From: a virus
Length of the DNA: 40,830 bases
Reading direction: 5' to 3' (one strand)
Virus record (IMG/VR): IMGVR_UViG_3300020603_000050
Span: 1-40,830 of that record
The notes beneath the pieces are model-generated. The model saw only the letters and a list, made by a program, of their open reading frames with translations, was not told the DNA's origin and did not search any database. A program made the translations under genes and the position numbers. Below, piece by piece: positions 25,951 through 33,590 of this stretch; the stretch's first letter is position 1, and every line of letters starts with the position of its first letter.

Positions 25951-26559
25951 AACTCTATTAATAATTTTAGATAAAGACTCCTCAAGAGTCTTTTTCTTTT
26001 TTGGTTTGTATGATGTCATCACAGGTTTTTGACCTTTACCACTTTGTGTATCTTTTTTCTCAGCCGCTCTTTTTTGTTGACACGCCGCTTTCTTTTGTGA
26101 ATCAGACATTTTACCCGCAACACCCGCCGCTCTACACTTAGGGTACGCACCTTTATCAGTATTAGGCCTTCCACATGGAGGATGTTTACCGTCCTTATCT
26201 TTACGACATATGTTAACCCAAGGACCTTTTGGTTGTGAAGAACCTTTTGGTTTCTTTTTAGTACCAAACCAAACCGCTAAATCTTCATTAATAGTGTGTA
26301 CATCATGTGTCGGAACATCGTAAGTACCATCAGTACCTTTTTCCCACATTCCTACTACACGAGCTTTATTATTCTTTAGAGTTTTTTGTTTACTAAGTTT
26401 ATTAAGTTCATTTTTTAAACTTACGTAAAATGGACCCATTTCGGATTTTTTCCATTTTTTTATACCTAATTCTTGTGGACCGTTATAAACACCTGCAGTT
26501 AATGAAGTCATCGTTGCTTCATTTATTGGTAATTTATTAACGTCAATCCATTCATCCAT
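25936..26559 (-). CDS. Cys-rich DUF5872-like protein with C-terminal tag-like helix (207 aa)
   Basis: The ATG at 26559 is chosen over a TTG further upstream. The N-terminal part (DEWIDVNKLPINEATMTSLT) is followed by a conserved central region with KGPWVNICRKDKDGKHPPCG, then YPKCRAAGVAGKMSDSQKKA and the basic GKGQKPVMTSYKPKKKK, resembling DUF5872-type proteins of phages and large DNA viruses. The Cys and His residues may bind zinc. The last residues (LEESLSKIINRVLNSL) look like the tag helices of other proteins here, but at the C-terminus. I-N-E near residue 13 is a possible protease site. The gene converges on the HNH gene with a 15-base overlap. Confidence 0.7.
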   Translation of the reverse strand: MDEWIDVNKLPINEATMTSLTAGVYNGPQELGIKKWKKSEMGPFYVSLKNELNKLSKQKTLKNNKARVVGMWEKGTDGTYDVPTHDVHTINEDLAVWFGTKKKPKGSSQPKGPWVNICRKDKDGKHPPCGRPNTDKGAYPKCRAAGVAGKMSDSQKKAACQQKRAAEKKDTQSGKGQKPVMTSYKPKKKKTLEESLSKIINRVLNSL

Positions 26560-26562
26560 ATC

Positions 26563-26570
26563 TATAAATA
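26563..26570 (-). promoter_or_regulatory. Putative promoter element TATTTATA before 26559
   Basis: On the minus strand AAATATTTATAGAT directly precedes the ATG at 26559 with a three-base gap. The spacing is short, so the transcript would be nearly leaderless or the element is coincidental. Confidence 0.35.
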
Positions 26571-26653
26571 TTTTAATAATGTAAAAACTTTTAACAAGAC
26601 CTGTTTTTATCAATATTTTATCCTATACTTAATTGAATATAAAAAATAAAATT

Positions 26654-27067
26654 ATGAGGAGAATTTTTAAAAGGTTGTACGTTAAGTGGTCATTATTATT
26701 AAAATATAAATTCATGAAGTCTGAGGATGATGAATTGTCGGAAAATGAAAGGACTTGTGTTAGTATTTGTAGAGGTTTAATTAGACATGACGATTCTAAG
26801 TTTTTAATCGCTCCTCTATCAGGTAAACGTTATATCAGAAATACAACTCTTGATTTATTTGTTATTTTAGATGATAGACGAGTAAGTATGACTAATCATG
26901 TATATCATTATGATGTTAGATTAGTACAGAGGGATTGGGATAGATTAACAAATATGTATGATAATAAAACAGAAAAAATAAGAATTGATTTAGAAAATCA
27001 AATTAAGTCTCAAATAAACTATTCCTTACATACAATTTTGGAAAAGGTTAACGGTTCATTAAATTAA
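26654..27067 (+). CDS. Hypothetical protein (137 aa)
   Basis: The ATG at 26654 is preferred to a TTG at 26633. A basic N-terminus (MRRIFKRLYVKWSLLLKYKF) precedes a compact domain with CVSICRGLIRHDDSKFLIAP, then LSGKRYIRNTTLDLFVILDD and a strand-like MTNHVYHYDVRL, and a helical C-terminus rich in Lys and Asn. No family is recognised, though the compact beta-rich core looks conserved. It is followed four bases later by a small gene, and the pair ends at a bidirectional terminator. Position among cargo-like genes is suggestive but gives no function. Confidence 0.7.
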   Translation: MRRIFKRLYVKWSLLLKYKFMKSEDDELSENERTCVSICRGLIRHDDSKFLIAPLSGKRYIRNTTLDLFVILDDRRVSMTNHVYHYDVRLVQRDWDRLTNMYDNKTEKIRIDLENQIKSQINYSLHTILEKVNGSLN

Positions 27068-27071
27068 AATT

Positions 27072-27308
27072 ATGGAAGAAAAATTATACGGAAAATTATT
27101 TAATAATATACAACTACAAGATGAAAATCATTTAGAGGTATTACTCGATACTATGGATAAGGACAGAGCAATTTATCTTTTGGTTGAAGCGATTAAATAT
27201 TGTCATAATATGAGTGCCTTTACTCTTGGTGAGTCTGAAGTTATTTCTAAATGTATTAGAGTATTAAGTAGGGAACAAGTTGGGAAGGGAACTGAAGATG
27301 ACATATAA
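27072..27308 (+). CDS. Small hypothetical acidic protein (78 aa)
   Basis: The 78 residues are acidic and helical, with YGKLFNNIQLQDENHLEVLL, then KDRAIYLLVEAIKYCHNMSA and GESEVISKCIRVLSREQV. There is no membrane segment or metal-binding cluster. The leader is A-rich, and the gene directly follows 26654-27067 in the same unit. I do not recognise it. Confidence 0.7.
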   Translation: MEEKLYGKLFNNIQLQDENHLEVLLDTMDKDRAIYLLVEAIKYCHNMSAFTLGESEVISKCIRVLSREQVGKGTEDDI

Positions 27309-27310
27309 TA

Positions 27311-27339
27311 AAAAAGACCGATTTGTAGTCGGTCTTTTT
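27311..27339. terminator. Bidirectional terminator between convergent genes
   Basis: GACCGA (27316-27321) pairs with TCGGTC (27329-27334) around a seven-base loop, with A-runs on the left and T-runs on the right, so it can act on both strands. It separates the plus-strand pair ending at 27308 from the minus-strand genes ending at 27360. Confidence 0.85.
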
Positions 27340-27359
27340 ATTTTACTATATTTTATTTT

Positions 27360-27863
27360 TTAACCAAAATTAAATTCTTGTCCCACCACATTAGGGTCTA
27401 TACCACCACCTCCTGATGCTGCGTCGGTTGAAGTTTGTGTTGTTGAGCCAGCAACCGTAGTTGTTGAAGTTACTGAACCACCCGCTACTGTAGTAGTAGG
27501 TGTTGTGGATACTCCTGTTGAGGTTCCTGCAGATGAACCTGATGAACCCTCGAGAGCGTTCATAATTGCACCAAGAGTTAAAGGACCAACTCTACCATCC
27601 TCTTTTAAACCAGCACTAAATTTTGTATTGAGTAATTTTTGAACTTCTAAACCTGTGGCTTTTCTAGTTGTTTTAGTAGTTGTTGAAGGAGTGCTTGATA
27701 CGGTCGGAGCAACAGTTTTAGGTCCAACACTAACTTCTTGTTTACCACCAACCACAAAATCTGTCACATCAGAACTTTCTTGTTCAGAAATAACTTTACC
27801 TCTCCTATAGTCAAAGAGATATTTCATTTCATTTATTTCTTTAAGTATATTAGTATTTTTCAT
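27360..27863 (-). CDS. Tagged protein with peptidoglycan-binding-like module (167 aa)
   Basis: Residues 1-27 form a helical leader (MKNTNILKEINEMKYLFDYR) followed by V-I-S-E at 24-27, a candidate prohead-protease site. Residues 71-104 (GLEVQKLLNTKFSAGLKEDG then RVGPLTLGAI) have the pattern of PG_binding_1 domains (Q-x-x-L then D-G-x-x-G-x-x-T). The rest is a low-complexity Thr/Ser/Gly/Ala linker. There is no signal peptide. Such a module normally anchors cell-wall enzymes. Here no catalytic domain follows, so binding may be its only role. It is the last of three related minus-strand genes. Confidence 0.75.
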   Translation of the reverse strand: MKNTNILKEINEMKYLFDYRRGKVISEQESSDVTDFVVGGKQEVSVGPKTVAPTVSSTPSTTTKTTRKATGLEVQKLLNTKFSAGLKEDGRVGPLTLGAIMNALEGSSGSSAGTSTGVSTTPTTTVAGGSVTSTTTVAGSTTQTSTDAASGGGGIDPNVVGQEFNFG

Positions 27864-27865
27864 AA

Positions 27866-28321
27866 TTATTTGGTAGTTTTGTTAAATACTTTTTTACAAA
27901 GTCTATAGTCTTTATTAGTTTTTCTTGTACCACAAGCTTGTTCTAAAGTTGTTGCCCCCGCAACAGGTGCCGCTGAGAATGTTGTAGTGGTAGCCGCGGC
28001 AGGTGTAGTAGGTGTAGTAGGGGTTGTTGGTGTAGTAGGTGTAGTAGGGGTTGTTGGTGTAGTAGGTGTAGTAGGGGTTGTTGGTGTTGCAGGTGTCGTA
28101 GGTGTTGCGGTTTTATTGGTCGCCGCCGCTGATGAACCTCCACCTAATTTTGCGATAATAGATGAGATTGTTTTAGGTCCTGCCACACCATCCGCAGTTA
28201 AACCTAAAGATTTTTGTATTGCCATAATATCGTCTTTAGCAGCCTCATTTAAAAATGATTTACTACCGTGTTTTAAAAGAATACTTCTTTTTTCTTCTTC
28301 AGTTATAATTAATCTTTTCAT
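27866..28321 (-). CDS. Tagged peptidoglycan-binding-like protein with TTP repeats (151 aa)
   Basis: Residues 1-26 (MKRLIITEEEKRSILLKHGS then KSFLNE) resemble the leader of the next gene and end in L-N-E before Ala-Ala, a good T4-type cleavage context. Residues 31-59 (DIMAIQKSLGLTADGVAGPK then TISSIIAKLG) form a PG_binding_1-like module. A TTP/ATP repeat (about 72-107) follows, then a C-terminal region with two Cys about 13 residues apart (ACGTRKTNKDYRLCKKVF). There is no signal peptide. The gene lies two bases from 27863 and 21 bases from the 28343 gene, so all three are probably co-transcribed. Confidence 0.75.
   Translation of the reverse strand: MKRLIITEEEKRSILLKHGSKSFLNEAAKDDIMAIQKSLGLTADGVAGPKTISSIIAKLGGGSSAAATNKTATPTTPATPTTPTTPTTPTTPTTPTTPTTPTTPTTPAAATTTTFSAAPVAGATTLEQACGTRKTNKDYRLCKKVFNKTTK
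28002..28082. repeat. Three perfect 27-base tandem repeats
   Basis: A 27-base unit (starting GGTGTAGTAGGTGTAGTAGG) occurs three times head to tail at 28002-28028, 28029-28055 and 28056-28082. It encodes nine-residue T-T-P units in the minus-strand gene 27866-28321. Perfect identity at third codon positions suggests a recent expansion. Confidence 0.9.
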
Positions 28322-28342
28322 GATTATATTTTTCTTAATTTA

Positions 28343-29362
28343 TTAAATTCCTAATTTAGTTCTAACTGCCTTAGCAGTCACATCATCAAACACACCTGTT
28401 TCCGCAACTCCAACAAGTTTTTGGACTTGTTTTACATTGGATTGAGCCACAGGACTTGGTGTTTTAGTTGCGGTTTTACCTGTTGTTGAGGTTTTACTTG
28501 ATGTAGAAGTTTTACTTGAGGTTGTTGGGGTTACTGTTGAGCCAGGACATGTATACGATTTCATAGTACCATCAGGAGCTTTATATCTTCCGTTGTCATA
28601 ATAAACAGAACCACCGATTGTGATTGCATAACTACCATTAGACATTTTACCTGGTTTAGCGTCCTTATTGTTAAGGATACATTTATATTTAGCCCACGAA
28701 GGTTGCCATTTAACCATAGACGCAATCATCGCGGCTTTAGCACTTCTTGAAATTGCTCCGAACATACCTCCTCCTGAAGATTTTCCTGCTCCAAGTTCTT
28801 CTGATTTTCTTTTAGCTGCTAATAATGGTTGGTATACATATTTATTCCATTCACTATCACTATCGATATCACCATCTAAATCACCTAATAATGTACTACC
28901 AGGGTAATTTTCAGCATATCTTTTATTAACCGCACATAAATCAGGAATTGTTGCGATTTGTCCTAATGCCGATTTAATAGCATCTTCATCGGTACCCCAT
29001 CCATCAATTGCGGTTCTCACTTGTTTTGAGATACTATCGAGAGTTCCTCCGTTCATTGTTGATTTACCCATACCTGAAGCATTACAAGCGTCAAATATTT
29101 TTTTAACACCATTATAAGACCCTGCAGATGAATTAACATAAGCCAAAGCGGCTCCCACAACACCACCTAAAGCAAGTCCTGTCGCTACCGCTCCCGCATC
29201 AGCTTCATCTAATTCAGAATATTCATACATATCTGATTTACCACATCCCTCACACATTCTATTATCCATGTCTTCGGTTATGTATTGTTTTCTTGTGGCA
29301 CTCTTATGAAGTTTTAAAATTCTTTCTTTTTCTTCTTCATTTAGAAAATACAATTTTTTCAT
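28343..29362 (-). CDS. Tagged protein with annexin-like repeat and C-terminal peptidoglycan-binding-like module (339 aa)
   Basis: The leader MKKLYFLNEEEKERILKLHK ends at Y-I-T-E (27-30), a candidate prohead-protease site; L-D-E before Ala at 51-53 is a second. Residues 55-76 are a Gly/Ala-rich hydrophobic helix. Residues 112-182 resemble one annexin repeat (AIDGWGTDEDAIKSALGQIA, then YAENYPGSTLLGDLDGDI), with the G-x-G-T-D-E signature except Trp at the second position. A small region with YAITIGGSVYYDNGRYKAPD follows. After a Thr/Ser linker, residues 310-339 (NVKQVQKLVGVAETGVFDDV) look like a shortened peptidoglycan-binding module. The annexin match is by eye. The protein may bind membrane or wall. 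Confidence 0.7.
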   Translation of the reverse strand: MKKLYFLNEEEKERILKLHKSATRKQYITEDMDNRMCEGCGKSDMYEYSELDEADAGAVATGLALGGVVGAALAYVNSSAGSYNGVKKIFDACNASGMGKSTMNGGTLDSISKQVRTAIDGWGTDEDAIKSALGQIATIPDLCAVNKRYAENYPGSTLLGDLDGDIDSDSEWNKYVYQPLLAAKRKSEELGAGKSSGGGMFGAISRSAKAAMIASMVKWQPSWAKYKCILNNKDAKPGKMSNGSYAITIGGSVYYDNGRYKAPDGTMKSYTCPGSTVTPTTSSKTSTSSKTSTTGKTATKTPSPVAQSNVKQVQKLVGVAETGVFDDVTAKAVRTKLGI

Positions 29363-29374
29363 AATTACATTGTT

Positions 29375-29386
29375 TATAAATAAATA
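29375..29386 (-). promoter_or_regulatory. Putative promoter element before the 28343-29362 gene
   Basis: The minus strand reads GATATTTATTTATAAAC, two overlapping TATTTAT copies 12 and 17 bases before the ATG at 29362. It is the only candidate start for the three-gene peptidoglycan-binding unit. Confidence 0.5.
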
Positions 29387-29430
29387 TCTTATTAGTTAAA
29401 AAAAAACATTTAGAATTCATTATCTAAAAA

Positions 29431-29452
29431 GAAAAGTGGGTTTCCCCACTTT
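29431..29452 (-). terminator. Terminator after the 29491-29733 fragment
   Basis: AAAGTGGG (29433-29440) pairs with CCCACTTT (29445-29452) around a four-base loop, with a T-rich tract downstream on the minus strand. It lies about 40 bases after the truncated surface-protein-like frame. Confidence 0.7.
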
Positions 29453-29490
29453 ACCTAATTATTTTTTTCATTGTCCCGTCTTCATACACC

Positions 29491-29733
29491 TCAAAAATTA
29501 AACCCTATAGGTAATAAAGCGGATGATACATTATCATCTAAAAAACCTGCGGTACTATTAGGTAATGTTCCTGAATACGCGGTATTATTCCAATTGGTAA
29601 AATTATCATAATTAACACCACCTGTTATTGGTGTATATGTTCCACTTGATGATGAGAAAGAATACCTACCTGATACTTGTCCTACAGTTACAAATGACAT
29701 TAAAAAAACTAATATCATTAATATAAACTTCAT
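29491..29733 (-). pseudogene. Truncated Bacteroidota surface-protein-like fragment with signal peptide
   Basis: The 80-residue frame starts with a clear signal peptide (MKFILMILVFLMSFVTVGQV). The next part, YSFSSSSGTYTPITGGVNYD and later DDNVSSALLPIGFNF, matches the opening of the repeat-rich secreted proteins of Bacteroidota that I recall (Y-x-F-x-x-S-S-G-T-Y-x-P-I-T-G-G, then L-P-I-G-F-x-F), which are normally hundreds of residues long. The frame stops directly after GFNF. A plus-one shift at that point continues as FEVYEDGTMKKIIR and then stops, a plausible C-terminal end of another protein. I infer a captured host gene with an internal deletion or frameshift. It could still be expressed as a short secreted peptide, since it keeps a promoter-like element. 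Confidence 0.6.
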
Positions 29734-29761
29734 AGTTATTTTTTTTAAGATTATTGTAATT

Positions 29762-29769
29762 TATAAATA
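29762..29769 (-). promoter_or_regulatory. Putative promoter element TATTTATA before the 29733 fragment
   Basis: The minus strand reads GAATATTTATAAATTAC, 28 bases before the ATG at 29733. The longer spacing makes it weaker than the instances before terminase and protease. Confidence 0.4.
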
Positions 29770-29865
29770 TTCTAAATTAAATTAATAATAAGTATAAACA
29801 CTTAATAAGTTTTATTAATTTTTAGTTAAATGAGCAAAGTATCAATTTAAATTATCAAACAAAAA

Positions 29866-29890
29866 AAAAGGTCAGATTTATCTGACCTTT
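29866..29890 (-). terminator. Terminator downstream of the major capsid gene
   Basis: GGTCAGA (29870-29876) pairs with TCTGACC (29881-29887) around a short loop, with a long T-run on the minus strand. It lies 22 bases after the capsid gene stop and closes the scaffold-capsid unit. Confidence 0.85.
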
Positions 29891-29911
29891 TTCTTATTTT
29901 TAAGATTTTGA

Positions 29912-31792
29912 TTATCTCAATTCTCTTAAGTCGAATGTACGGATACCATCAACAGTTACTCTACCATAGAAACGGTTGTTAACCATTTTCTTAGCGTATC
30001 TTGTCATAATACCTTTGATAGGTGTAAAGTTGAATGGGTTATACATTGTAGGTGTTAATTGTAGAGGTACATACGGTGCGTAGATGTAACCTGTGTCTAA
30101 CAATGACGTTCCCTTGTGACCAATTAAGATTTGGTTTGGTGGGAAGTAAGGGTCACGGTAAACTTGGTAACGACCTGATAATGTACCAACTCTTTCAATA
30201 CCCATGTTGTATTGGTCTTGCTCAGGAGACGCGTTAGATACGTGGAAGTATTCTAAATCATCAAAAATCGCAGAAACCTCAGAAGATACAACAATCCAGT
30301 TAGCTCCACCTCTTAAAGTAGATTTGTGGATTTGTGCTGACAATTGGTTGATTGCAGTAATCAATGTTTGGTTCCAGTCTTTTTGTGTATACGCAGTAGT
30401 AGCGTTGATTCTTCTCCATCCGTTGTAATCCCAACGTAAGTTCCAAGCCGCACCTTTTCTAAGGTCTCTTAAGATTTCACGGTCGATTTCTGCCGCAACT
30501 TGTTCAGATAATAAAGCCGTTAATTCAGCTTCAGCATCGATGTTGTGGAATGCCGCTACGTCTTGAGCCAATTCAGGTGACCATTGTGCTCTTAATTTTC
30601 TTTCAGTTACAGAAACTGTTACAGACTCAAGGTCGAAAGAAACCTCACCGATTTTGTCTTCGAATTCAAGTTCTTTGTAACGTCTAAATACTGCAGTGAA
30701 GTCATTAAGACCTAATGTATCGATTGTAGTACCTGTGTAACCATCTAAAGATGTTGCGTTACAGTTAGCACATACAGGACAAGAAAGGTCAACTTCTAAA
30801 AAGATACATCCATCAGGAGTACAAATATCATTAAAGTATCCACCATTTCCTTCTGTAGGCCAAGATGCTTGTGCTCTTGTTGATAAATTAGAAACAATTC
30901 CTTGTCCATATTGTTGTGTAACTACACGGAACAATAAAGAATTTGGTATAGTTTTAGCGTCGTCAGCAAAAACAACATTACATGGTGAATCATCATCTGT
31001 GAAATTTTCGTTAGCGAATACTCTTAAGTCTGCTAAGAATGATTCAGTATCATACTCATTTCCATCAGGTCCGATTAATTTACCATTACCTGTGTTAGCA
31101 AAACCACACATTTTAACGATTACTTTTCTTACGTTTTCGCCATTGTATTGACCATCAGCGTCAACTAAGTTAGAACCATTCCAAACTTGTACGTCTGTAG
31201 TTGCAGTAATCGCCGACCACTGACCTTTAGAGTAATCAAATAATCCTGGAGGGTCTAATTGACCTTCATTACCTTCATAGAATAAATCGTAAAGATTTTT
31301 CTTGTAAGTAGGATTGTAATTAGACGCAGTACCTGTAGTATAACCTTGACCAGCTTTAGCTTGGTCAGCAGTTAAACCGTTTACTGCTCCAACAGGACCG
31401 TAATGTTCTCCTGAACCACCTGAATAAGTCGCCGCATCATAACTACCATCTTTATACCCTTGGATTTTAGGTACGAAGTAGAATAATTTACCGATAGGTA
31501 AGTTCATAGCTTGTACAGACACGATGTCGTTAGCTAATAATTTAGAGAATACACGTCTAACGATTGGGAAAACAACAGTTTCAAATGAACCTGAAGAACC
31601 GTCAGAAGTTGCCTCATTAATTAGGTGAGACGCTTGGTTCTCATATAACTGAGCTACGTTCTCTTTTAAATGTCCTCTTAGACCTTCTAGGAATCCTAAT
31701 CTATCCCATTTGTTAATTGTATCTTCTTTGATAACTTTAAGGTGCTTAAGACCGATGTTACCAACAAGACCTGATTCTAATAATGCTCCCAT
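29912..31792 (-). CDS. Major capsid protein, gp23-like
   Basis: This 626-residue protein forms the head shell. The T4 gp23 signature is strong at VTVSVTERKLRAQWSPELAQ followed by DVAAFHNIDAEAELTALLSE and QVAAEIDREIL. Near the C-terminus TGYIYAPYVPLQLTP and FTPIKGIMTRYAKKM match the gp23 end. The N-terminal 60 residues end in SHLINE before Ala-Thr-Ser, equivalent to the T4 cleavage at E65 (L-T-E before Ala), so removal by the gp21-like protease is expected. It is about 100 residues longer than T4 gp23. A middle insertion holds five Cys within 21 residues (C324, C329, C338, C341, C344). The leader is unusually A-rich (over 20 A in the last 30 bases), fitting strong translation in Bacteroidota. 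Confidence 0.95.
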   Translation of the reverse strand: MGALLESGLVGNIGLKHLKVIKEDTINKWDRLGFLEGLRGHLKENVAQLYENQASHLINEATSDGSSGSFETVVFPIVRRVFSKLLANDIVSVQAMNLPIGKLFYFVPKIQGYKDGSYDAATYSGGSGEHYGPVGAVNGLTADQAKAGQGYTTGTASNYNPTYKKNLYDLFYEGNEGQLDPPGLFDYSKGQWSAITATTDVQVWNGSNLVDADGQYNGENVRKVIVKMCGFANTGNGKLIGPDGNEYDTESFLADLRVFANENFTDDDSPCNVVFADDAKTIPNSLLFRVVTQQYGQGIVSNLSTRAQASWPTEGNGGYFNDICTPDGCIFLEVDLSCPVCANCNATSLDGYTGTTIDTLGLNDFTAVFRRYKELEFEDKIGEVSFDLESVTVSVTERKLRAQWSPELAQDVAAFHNIDAEAELTALLSEQVAAEIDREILRDLRKGAAWNLRWDYNGWRRINATTAYTQKDWNQTLITAINQLSAQIHKSTLRGGANWIVVSSEVSAIFDDLEYFHVSNASPEQDQYNMGIERVGTLSGRYQVYRDPYFPPNQILIGHKGTSLLDTGYIYAPYVPLQLTPTMYNPFNFTPIKGIMTRYAKKMVNNRFYGRVTVDGIRTFDLRELR

Positions 31793-31835
31793 TTTTTTTG
31801 GTTTTTTATTTGCTTTTTTGTTTATTTATTTTTTA

Positions 31836-33569
31836 TTATCTTAATTTTGACATTAAGTCTTTCATTCTTAAGAATTGTGGATTTTCATATGTCTTAGACT
31901 CAATCAAGTTAACCGCTGAACCTGTAGAAGGAGTTTTTTCAATTACTCTTTCAAATGATTCGTTGATTGGTGATTGGTTTGATGACACAGATAATTCATC
32001 CTTAACTTGGTGATATAAATTCTTAGACTCTTTAATAGTTTCTACAGAATCAAATCTTCTTAATATATTTATTTTTTCTTGTTTAGACGTTGAGTGTTCT
32101 GTAAACAAACGTGTAGCGTAAGCCAAGTTTGAGTTAAACACCGCAACCTCATTCAATTTATTTCTGAAGATATTTAATGCTTTTCTGTATTCTTCATTTT
32201 TTTCTCTAAGGATTTGTATTTCTCTCGCGTCAACGTTTTCAAACGTAAGGTTTCTATTAGGAGTGATTCCTTTTCTAAGCCCTCTTCCTGATTTAGAACC
32301 ATTACCATATGTACGTGCCGCTTCTTTTGCTTCAAACTTTTTAGGTTTAACTCTAAATTCTCCATCCATTTGACCATTATCTTTGTCAGCGTCAAACTTA
32401 GATGCTTTTTTAGCGTTTCCAAATCCAATTCCTTTACCACCGTAACCTTGTTTTTTCACACGTAAGTTTTGGTTAGGTTTGCCATCATAAGAAAATTTAG
32501 GTTTACCCATTCCGACTCCAGGTATTTTACGTGACATTTTTTTACTTTCCATTACAGGTTCTTCCATATCTTCATCAATACCTAATCCTCCTGATATTCC
32601 TCCTGCTAAAGCACCACCCCAAGACCATTCTTCAAGTTCATCATAATCTCCATCTTTATAGTCATCCGTAGTGTCATATTCATCTTCATCTTCACCACGT
32701 CTACCAAAATGGTATTTTAAATCACGATATCTAGAGTGGCCCCGTTCAGAAAGTTCAGGTTCTTCTCCATCAAATTCAATTTCGTAAACGATATCATCGT
32801 TATCCTCACCTAATTGGTCAGCACCTTCGTCTCCGTACATTTTGTTCATATCAATACTATCGAAATCATCTTCATCTAAGGCACCCATATTTGCTTCATC
32901 GTCATAATCTTCGCGAACGGCAGCGTAAACACCTTCGTCCATACCACCAAGTCCAACAAAGTCAGAAGTGTCATCATAGTCAGAATCTTCAGAATATTCA
33001 TCTTCAACACCAAAAACTCTTTCAACAAGAGCATCGATATCTTCATTATTCATTCCATCTGTCGACCAATCTTCTTCATTCATATCACCTAATTCAGAGT
33101 ATTCGTTCAGATAATCTTCTTCTTCAATGTTTTCACCTACTATCATATATTCTTTGTTTGTTTCGTTATCTTTTAAGTTTATGTTCCCATTAGGGTCTTT
33201 AGTAACCACTATTTGGTCTTCAGGTCCAAGTAATTGAAACACTTTAAGAACTTCAGAACTAGGTTGACCTGTTAAGTCAATTACATCTTCAGAATCCGCA
33301 TCTACATCAACGTCAATGTCTTCATCACCTAAGTCGTTATCTGTATCCATATCATCTTCGGCATCCATATCAATGTCTGCGTCATCTTCAATGTCAACAT
33401 CTGTTTCAACCTCATCTTCATCTTGTTCAGATAGAGATTCTTTTACTAAATCTTTGATTTCTTGCTTCATCGTTGATGCAAGTATTCCTTTTGCATTTTC
33501 GGCAACCGCCTCTTCCAAATTCTTCATTTGGATGATTGCTTCTTCTACTAATGATTTTTCTTTTGCCAT
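31836..33569 (-). CDS. Prohead scaffold/core protein, gp22-like
   Basis: The protein has 577 residues, about twice T4 gp22. The N-terminal helix (SLVEEAIIQMKNLEEAVAEN) precedes a strongly acidic Asp/Glu-rich region (about 48-330), then a basic Gly/Lys-rich part (about 350-440). The gp22-like C-terminal helix region contains NSNLAYATRLFTEHSTSKQE and KINILRRFDSVETIKESKNL. Several (I/V/L)-x-E sites lie near the end (PINESFERVIEK and NLIESKTYE), as expected for a scaffold degraded by the prohead protease. Position between protease and capsid genes matches T4 order. The large acidic insertion may stand in for separate internal core proteins. Confidence 0.85.
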   Translation of the reverse strand: MAKEKSLVEEAIIQMKNLEEAVAENAKGILASTMKQEIKDLVKESLSEQDEDEVETDVDIEDDADIDMDAEDDMDTDNDLGDEDIDVDVDADSEDVIDLTGQPSSEVLKVFQLLGPEDQIVVTKDPNGNINLKDNETNKEYMIVGENIEEEDYLNEYSELGDMNEEDWSTDGMNNEDIDALVERVFGVEDEYSEDSDYDDTSDFVGLGGMDEGVYAAVREDYDDEANMGALDEDDFDSIDMNKMYGDEGADQLGEDNDDIVYEIEFDGEEPELSERGHSRYRDLKYHFGRRGEDEDEYDTTDDYKDGDYDELEEWSWGGALAGGISGGLGIDEDMEEPVMESKKMSRKIPGVGMGKPKFSYDGKPNQNLRVKKQGYGGKGIGFGNAKKASKFDADKDNGQMDGEFRVKPKKFEAKEAARTYGNGSKSGRGLRKGITPNRNLTFENVDAREIQILREKNEEYRKALNIFRNKLNEVAVFNSNLAYATRLFTEHSTSKQEKINILRRFDSVETIKESKNLYHQVKDELSVSSNQSPINESFERVIEKTPSTGSAVNLIESKTYENPQFLRMKDLMSKLR

Positions 33570-33590
33570 TTTGCGTTTTTTATTTTTATA

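Noticed and set aside
27987-28346. Plus-strand frame with V-V-G-V repeat
   Set aside because: It is the shadow of the TTP repeat in 27866-28321, which has a sensible start, tag and peptidoglycan-binding-like module.
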